Below, piece after piece: positions 25,301-34,300 of a stretch of 64,000 nt of DNA (the stretch's first letter is position 1; every line of letters begins with the position of its first letter). Made by a program: the position numbers and the translations under genes. The notes beneath the pieces were generated by a model. The model was not told where the DNA came from, did not search any database, and saw nothing but the letters and a program-made list of their open reading frames with translations. This DNA comes from Struthio camelus (taxonomy: Eukaryota > Chordata > Aves > Struthioniformes > Struthionidae). The stretch spans positions 24,735,068 to 24,799,067 of the forward strand of contig NC_090952.1 in assembly GCF_040807025.1 (NCBI RefSeq), in the 5' to 3' direction.

Positions 25301-28300
25301 GACACTCCGTATACGTATGCTTGATGTTACACAAATAGCCTCCTGAACTGAGCAGCAAAGTCAGGGTGATGGTTGACAGACTATTTATAGGCCTTCCACT
25401 TAAAAAGGCATCTCAGCTCAATACTATATTAAATATGTTAAAACCTAATCACAGAAACCTTTAGATTCTTCAAGCCTTTCCCATGGTAATTTCTTATTTG
25501 CATGTCCAGGTGTATTGGCAGAATTCAAGAGTCTCTCAATTGCATGCAAAGAGGAACATGCAGGGAAGTTTTTGTCACACCAGGAAAGGTTATTTTAACC
25601 TGAGCAAACTCACTCATCATTTGAGGCATAACTAAACCCGCTGCCAAAAGCGGTTTAACGTCTTACCTGAGTGACGCAGACAAGACCAAGGAAGAAGAGC
25701 AATATGCACACACCCAGGGTTACAGGGATTCTCAACTTTTTCATCACTTTAGGGTATATATCTTGTATGGTAGTGGTAAGTGTTTCTGCAAGAGAACAAG
25801 TGTTGGTTTTGAACAGAGGCAGAACAACTAAGAAATTTAACTTTCATTTGAAAAGCAACGGGTTACTTAAAACCTCCACTCACCTATGGTGGCAAACTGA
25901 GAGTCAAGGCCCAGGAGCAGAAGCATAAAGAAAAATAAGAAGGACCAGAGAGGGGCAACTGGTAACTTGGAGAGCGCCTCTGGGTAGGCAACAAATGCTA
26001 GATCAAACCCTGCAACAAAGTGGAATAAAAGAGGTTATTGTCAGGCTTTAGTCAAAGGAAGTTCAGATACTGACAGCGCAACTATCAGCCTACCTGAGTC
26101 TACAACCTCCGAGACGGGTCTCTCCAACACAAACGCCATATGTCCCAAGATAGAGAATATTGCAAACCCAGCAAACACACTGGTAAGACAGTTTGTTACA
26201 CAAACTATAATAGCATCTGAGTAGCAGTTGTTGTGGAACTTATTGTACGAGGACAAAGCAACAAGTCCACCCCATGCCACTGACAAGGAGTAGAATATCT
26301 GGGTGGCTGCATCTTTCCAAACCTACCAGAAATAAGAACAAGGAAGATATTGTATTAATTACAGTAAAAATCATAAATATTCAAGTCCCTCTATGGAATC
26401 TCCAAGGGTTTTCCAGATTTAGCCTTTATATCAACTTTTATTTCACGCAAGTTTTAGAGTTAGTGGGAAATAGCATGCTGGTGACCCTACTGTATCTAAC
26501 ACAGAATACCTTGTGATCTATGGAAGGTCACAGAAACATCCTGTGTCTGTTGCCAAATATTTAAGCCTTATTGGGATAACCTTGAAAGAGGGATTCAACT
26601 CATTCACATATGTGGGTTGTCAAGATATGAATCTTGTCACAGTGCCAATGCATAAGGAAAACCAGCACAGAGTTGCAGAAATGAGAACTTCTGTGTGCTC
26701 TCCCGCTCGTGTTCCCCACACCATGACCCTGAAGAGCTCACTTCTGTGAGGCTCAGATTAACTCTGCCTCTGTTACGGCCCCTCAGTTAATGGCAAACGC
26801 TCACATAAAACACCACAGAGCGAGTGTACTAAGCCTTTGTTTTTTGTCAAACATAACTGATGTTGGCATATATCTAAACAAAAACGCAGGCTAGGCTCCT
26901 TCTTCCCTTGCACAAAGGGCCCTTCCCCTATCTGCCTTCTTTCCTGAGCTAATTTAACAGGCAAGGCATGGCCTGAATTTCAAACTCAGAGGTCCCTTCA
27001 ATCTTCTGAGAAAGTCCCTTGAAGCTATTAGCAACCAAACCAAGTGGACCTGATACGAGAGCAGTGTTTGATCCCACAGTGAGAACTTTCTCAGTAGGCC
27101 TGGTGATGTGTTTATCACTGGATGAAACTCTAGCAAGCCTCCAGAGAGCTGCTCTAGAGGCAGCACCATGGAAGTTGCCACTACCTGGTGATAAGATTTT
27201 CTAGATAAAGAGTAGCTAGCTGAAGGCTTGGACTTCTTAGAGCTAGGAACTGCTGGACAACCAGAACCCAGCTGTGGATGCAGATCCCACGGCAGAAAAT
27301 GCAGAGGCATCTGACTGTGTAAAGCAGCAGCTGCTATTCTTTAACACAGGGAGCTATATGGTGGCTTTTGTAAATAACAAGTCAATATAACCACAGAATT
27401 GTGGCACGCTTCCGGAGCCGACATCACCTCACCTCTGCCTCCATCAACTTGGTGATGTTGGACTGTTTCCCAATGTAATATTCGATGCCATCCCGAGCAC
27501 CTTCCAGGGTGGCACCTCGCACCAGCAGAATGAGCAGGATGACATATGGGAAGATCGCTGTGAAGTAGACAACCTGTAAAAAGAAGGGCAGGGACACATA
27601 TGAGAACCAAGGGAATGCACACCCTCCCAGGCATGAGGAATGACCAGGATTTAGACCGAAAGCTGCTGGATTCAAGTGAAAAGTATGGCTGATCAAGGAA
27701 GTGAGGCAGGAGGTGAACATGCATGTCATGCATTAACCAGGTGGATTAGCCGGCTCTGGAACTGCATTCCATCAGAAGCAGAAGGCCCAAGCCACCTAAC
27801 CACTTTTGAGATAGTGCTCAGTTTCCAGAAATGTGCTTTCTGACGTGATTTACTGCCACAGCAAGGACCGGACTCAACTACCTCTGAGGTCTCCTGCCAG
27901 ACAATGCTTCTAGCAAATGAGGACTTAGAGACAGTCAAAATCAGGTGATCAGGACAGAATTATATCCTGATACAACAGAATAAAGCCATGCTGGAAGCTT
28001 TCTTTGCTGGGAACAAGGACTTCTAAACTCTCTCAGACACAGATCATTTTGCTATCGTCTGTCTATACAGCTTCTAGTATAGTAGGATCCAGACCAGAAG
28101 CAGGGCTCCACAGCAGTATTATCATGCAGGATGCTTTCAGTAATATTCCTTCTGGATTCTTAGTTTCAGTGTTATGCAGAGAGATAATTGAGCCAGTATT
28201 GCTGCTGGTTACATCAAACCTTACCCGAGTCTTACCTTATTTCTGGAAGAATTCTGCCTTCACACCAGAAGAGGAGTGACAACAGGAAAAGCCATTTCCC

Positions 28301-31300
28301 AGGAACCCAAAGAACGTGAGGGTAAGAGGAACCATGCGGCAGAACAACTGTGGCTGGGAAAGCACAGATACTCCACCCTGAAGTGCTGAGATGGAGGGTA
28401 GAGAGCTCCAAAGAGAAATGAGAAGAAACATTAGACCGAAAAAAGGAAGAAAGGCAGAGAGGAACCATGAAAAGGCACAATGAGAGAAAGGATAGGAAAA
28501 AAAGCAGGCCGAATGAGAAGGAAAGGGCAGAAAGGATGAGGAAAGGCAATAGAGATTGAAGAAGTAAGATGTGGAAATACAACAGAGAGGCAAGAGAGCA
28601 ACTAAACCAGGAAAAGAACATCAGTCAGGAGAGAATGAAATTTTGCCTGCCTGATGGCTGGAGAGGAGCCCACCTAATCCGGGGGGAATTCCAGGCAGCC
28701 ACGCTCAAGCAGCTGGAAATAAGAGCTCAGCAGAGCCAGAGTCTGAAAACAAGTACCCATAGACCTGGTCCCTTTGAGAAGCCTGAAGTCTTAGGTATAA
28801 ACAGGATTTCACAATCCAGCAGGAGCGTGCACATGCACTTCGGTGTGCAGGACTTGACCTGTATTTTCCAAACACCTCAACCAGTCCGTAGGTGCAAATA
28901 ATTAGCAGGTGTTCCCAGGGTGTGTGTCCAGTCACATGTCCTTAATAACAGGCCGAGTGACTGTCAGAACTGAGCCTAAATCTCTTGCGTGACAGCAAAA
29001 TCCCCAAATGCATGGCAGCCCTGGTAGAATGAAGAGACCAGTGCACTAAATATTTGCTACGTAATCAGCGCACTTCCTTCTTAACTGTTACATAGCACAC
29101 GAGTAAAGAGTAGCAGCAAAGTCTAATGGTATATCCAGCAGAGGGGTAGTGGGTTAGGGCTGCACGCTGCCCTGTGCTAACCTCCCTTAACTACAGCTGA
29201 CATTAGAAGTGCTGCTGGGCAGGATCAGGCCAGGCCATGAGCTCTTCCCGACTTACCTTTCCGGAAGATTTTATTCCTTTAAATAGCGCAGCTCCAACAA
29301 TTATCCAGGAGAGGAGGAGGCAGAGAGCCAGGTACCACACAATGTGACCAGTCTCATCCAGCCCACTTGAACGCTGAAGAGCCACTTTACTGAAAGCACA
29401 GAACAGTGCAGTGAGAAGAGAGCAAGAGCAACATACACTCCTTCTCTGTAGCCATTTCTGGAAGGAGAGAGAACAGGTTTCTGCAGATATTTTGAGGCCC
29501 TGAAGTAATTTTTGTGAGTGCACAGTTAGAACTGAGTCACTGGAGTTGAAAAAGAAAATGTTGCACCCCATGTTTTTCTCCTTTTAAAGTCCATCGGCTC
29601 TCTGTTCTCCATGCTTCTCCCATCAGGACTACCTAGGTTCTTTCAAGCTAACCACGAAATTCTCGAGGCAGGAGAAGAGCCAGTAAGGAGAAGAATCAGC
29701 TCCCAGGAATCCAAGGAACATGAGGCAAATAAGTCAGGCAGCTGAAGAGATTGCAACTTCACAAAAGGCCAGGAGTCCAAATAGGTTGAATGTATTTTAC
29801 ATAGTAATTCATGAAACAATATGTACCATTCATAGAGGTGCTAAGTAGTCCCTAGTGGGACTCTGGAGAAGAGGGCTTCTTTAGCTGGATTACTTTTTAG
29901 TTTGCTACAGGTTGACTCATTTGCTCCCCTATGATTCATGTTTTATTTTTTAAGGGCTCAGACTCATCATTTAAAATTTAAGTTCCTTCTGCAGATTTGC
30001 ATGCCCATGCCCCTGACCTAGACTGTTTCTAGAAGGTAAGATAAGACAAAAATGGAGGATTCATTCAAAAACCAAAATGCATAACAAATACACTTTAGCA
30101 ATTTCGTAAGTATATATGTGCACTTACTTCCAGTATTGCTCACTGGGAAATTGCACTGGTTTATAGTTAATGGTGTCGTTGATGCACGTGAGATTGTTGC
30201 TTGTGATGTAAGAGTAGTTTGCACGAATGATTTCACCATTGAAGGTTGTATTACAGTCACTTACTGAAAGAAAGAGAGAAAAAGAGTCAATGGACTGTTA
30301 ACATGCAGTGACAAAAAAGTAAAAAAAAGAAAAAAAAAGGAAAAAGAAATCCTACTATAGTAGATAGTTTTCTAAACAGCTGTAGTTTTAGTTTTGCTAC
30401 TAGAGTAACAATATTTAGAAACAAACCTGAACTACTACTTGCACCTGTGACTGTGCTACTTAGAGGAAATCCAAACATCAGGAATCTGGTGTGCTCAGCA
30501 CCACCTTTTACTTGCTGCAAAGATAAAGACGACTTGAAAAAAGCAGACGCAACTCTGGTTAAGATTCTAGCCTTGGTTATTCTATGAAAACCTTTGTCCC
30601 AAACCAATGTTACATATAGGTCATTCTCTAGCAACTTCATAGTATTGTGGTGGAGGGCTTCCTGCATCTCTTGAAAATTTTCCCTTATTTTTTTCTTTTC
30701 TGCTAGAATGTACAATAAATATGATCTGTTCTCTACATTAAAGAGCACTATCAGCATTTACTGAGAAACTCTAGTTCCTGCTTCAGTTCAGTTTTGTATT
30801 CTTCCAAAACCTATGAATTTTGGGCTGGAATATTTTTGTTCAGCCCATAAAAGAGTGCCAACTTTTTGTTAAATAAAGCTTCTTGGATTTCATTTTATGA
30901 AATTTATGAATCTTAACTATAGACATGAAAATGTCTTTTCAGAGAGTAACAGTTACATTAACACTTCAAATACTGCAATCCATGATTACCTTGTCCCTGT
31001 TATTTCAGCAATCTCAACAGAGGTTGCACAGCAACACGCTTCCAGCTGGGCTACTTACTGCTCATTATCTAACCAGCTTCATCTTTTTCCTTAAATTGGT
31101 CTGATATGGACACTGGCAAGATGACAAGTGTTTGGCAGCACATGTACTGCCAAACATCAAGAACAATAGCACAGAGATATGTTATAAGAGTTTACATAAA
31201 CACAATAGCAATGCCCTACTGGTGCTCAGGATTACCACAGCCAGTGGGCAGGCAAAAAGGTAATGGAAGAACCCCAGATAACAGCTATAAGAAATCTCTT

Positions 31301-34300
31301 ATTTCATATAAGGAAGGTACTTGCATTGCCTTGAAGCCTGATGAAATAGGAATGCAGTATTTCTGGGGACCGTATGCATTAGAAGAAACTTTACATTTTA
31401 AAGGAGAAAAATGGTAACCAACAAGGAGGCTTCACCCCAGCTCTCTCTAGTTTTCACAAGGACTTGGAATTGGTGAAAGGAAGCAGGTGAGTCCCACTCC
31501 AATGTGTTCAGAGACAAAATTGCAGGAAGGATTTTTTGTGCCACGGGTAGCCATCTTGCTCCTGTAATTTTTCCCAGAAAATGGCACAAAGAGTAATTAT
31601 TCAAAACAGGAATATTAGAACCGTATTTGTTAAGTACAGTACCTATTTTTGTTTTGCTGCACAACTCATCTGCCCAGGAGAAGCAGTCTGACCACGGCAG
31701 CACTTTTTGAAATGAGGCAAATAAGTAGTAGAGTGCATAAGCAATGATAACGTTGTAATAGATTGACACGAATGTTGAGATGATGACCATTGTGATGCCC
31801 ACTCCTAGGAAAGAGAGAAAAGCAATGTCTTAACTACACCAGACACAGGCTGGAAAAAATGAATGGCCTTCAGTGAAGTCAACATGTCCTTCAAGTGCCA
31901 GCAGAATCCCCTAAAATTATTTCATTACCTTGCAGACTGAGAAGTTCTTACAAGTACAGAGAGACATTTCCCTGGGTAGAGACATCACACAATAACTCTT
32001 TCCTACAGCATGCAAAAAGCAGAGTCTGCTGCAGTATATTGGCTCATTGACTTCCAGATTCCAAATCATTTCCACATATGAGCAATGAAGGCTGATGACA
32101 GAAGACAGGGACTAGGTAAAACCAATGCGTGGAGACAAGGTAGAACAAAGCCAGGAACAAGTTTTTACACAGACGATGCAAGTAAAGCTAACTTGCAAGT
32201 CCCCCTTCTGGAGGCTGCCACATGGGCTTAGGTCAAGGCATGAAAGAAATTCCTAATATCTGGATATCATTCGACAGCTGCATTGTTCTGTTGCATCCTG
32301 CCCCACTGGAGTCAGAGAGTGCAAGAGAGAAATACAGGGAGGAAATTCTTTTTGTTCACAATATTGCCTTTTAAAAGGCTACTTTGGGGAAAAGTTTTTT
32401 CTGTTTATTTGGTTGCAGTTTTTTGGTTTGTTTTTGGTTTTGCTTAAATCGTGGGCAGCAACCAAAACAGGGGAAGGCTAAAGCCATAAAATGAGAGATA
32501 TGATCCAAACTGACTATCTCAAAAGTGCATTTTGACACTGGGTTTGAATCAGACTCATAGAAAATTTTAGGTAGTTCTGAAGTCCATGTCTACAGGGTAG
32601 GTTCAACGTTGTGTTCTCCCATGGTTCAGCAGGAAGTTTTGATCACTTAAAAAAAGTACAAAACTAAGGCTAACCCAGCCATTCTAAAGAACTCAGTGTA
32701 ATGGCTAATTGTGGCAGTCAGCAAGAAGCAACAGAGCAGAATTTCTGTGCCAATAATACTTTTATCTTCCTTTGTTAAAATGAACTTTGTGCTGTGAGCT
32801 TGGGGAAAACGTCCTACTGTTTCAAAGAGTACATTTAAGGTCACATCTGCACAGACACATAAAGCATTTGTAGTGTCTATAGACTTTTGCTTTTAAGTTA
32901 AATTCACTGTTCTTGTTTCAAAAGGTTGTTTGTGCTGCAAACTGAAGATGGGGGGGGGGGGGGGGGGAGGAAGTATAGATGTTCAGCCAGTCAGACCGTA
33001 ATCCCTTCTGTTCCCATAGAAGTTGGCAAGTAAAATTCTTATTGTATCAGTAGCATAACTTCCTTGTTCCTACATTAATTCCTCTGATAGATAAAGACGA
33101 CAAACAGAACCAATCACAGAGTCCTTTACACCCTTCTGTAGAGGGCCTGGATGGCTACAAGCAAGTAAAGCATGTGGTTACTGATTTCCAAACACATAAA
33201 TCTCCCCATTAAATCCAAACCCTCACACAGGCGGGCAAACTACCACTACAGAGTGTAATTACTTCTATTACAACAGGCACCTCACCTTACCAAGCCAGAG
33301 TCTAACTTATTTTATCACACCGGCGGACAGACCTCAGCACAATGACCTGGATGAATACATGCACAGCAGCGCATAAAGCAATCAGTTCCGCGTGCCAGGG
33401 CCGACCGCGGCAGCCAAACGCAGAATTCGCACCTCCAACATGGAACTGCCTTGCAAGGTACGTGGGACATAAAGCATACAGAAACAGCAATAAAGTTGTT
33501 ATTTGCAACTTGTCATTAACAGTGCCAGGTATTTCACTGGGCTTCTCCCCACAAAGCAAACAGTGTGATTTCCTCTAGTCCGCACATCTGCGGTTAGTGT
33601 GACATGCTGCATGGCACCCAGAGAATCACTGATAAGGCTTCTCTGAATTAAGAGCTTTGTAGGGAAATCATTAATCTACACCCAAGATCTATCTGGGAAC
33701 CTAATAACATTGACCTTGAAACACTGGCGATATTCTTCACACCGAAAACGGCCTCCCAGAATTAACAACTTTGTTGTGAAATCATTAACCCATATCTGTT
33801 TATTAAGATGATAATAATAATAAAAAAACTATACGGAAACACAGTGATACCAACCTTGAAATAACGGTAATATCCTCCACACAGAAATTGGCCCTAGACT
33901 GGCAAACTGCCCAAGGGAGCATTCCATGAAAAATAAAGGCAAGCCAGCTAATGCTAGCATTACTGTATACGGGATTAAAAAGGCACCTGAGGAGGAAAAG
34001 AAAAACAAAACAAAACAGCAATGAGCCTTTCAGTATTCACCACAACTGTAATGCATTTTATATCTCTTGGGGTTTTTTTGCCAGTATCCTACTGTGCTTT
34101 TTTATTCTGTACAGAATACATAGATCTATTCACAAGTCCTGTTTTCTGCAATACCTGATAGTACCAGCATGAAGAAACAGATTGCCAGGAGAACTGGTGC
34201 TTTACTCGGGACAGTTTCTCTCAGAGAATTAAAAAGAAATCATACAAGGTATCCAACACAGCCTGTTCTCACAGAACCAGGAACACTACTCAGCTGTAGG

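Noticed and set aside
28232..28621. 129-codon Phe/Leu/Ser-rich minus-strand frame resembling membrane segments
   Set aside because: It lies in intron 6 opposite a purine-rich tract. Translating pyrimidine-rich DNA always gives Phe/Leu/Ser, so it is not evidence of a transmembrane protein.
28285..29725. Similar 25-bp strings CCCAGGAAYCCAARGAACRTGAGG at about 28297 and 29702
   Set aside because: The match is short and imperfect and does not extend into either flank, so I could not call it a repeat family.
33302..33559. 85-codon minus-strand frame in intron 3
   Set aside because: It lies between true exons 3 and 4 and carries no SLC6 segment. An extra exon here would break the conserved junction FQG-VGITM.
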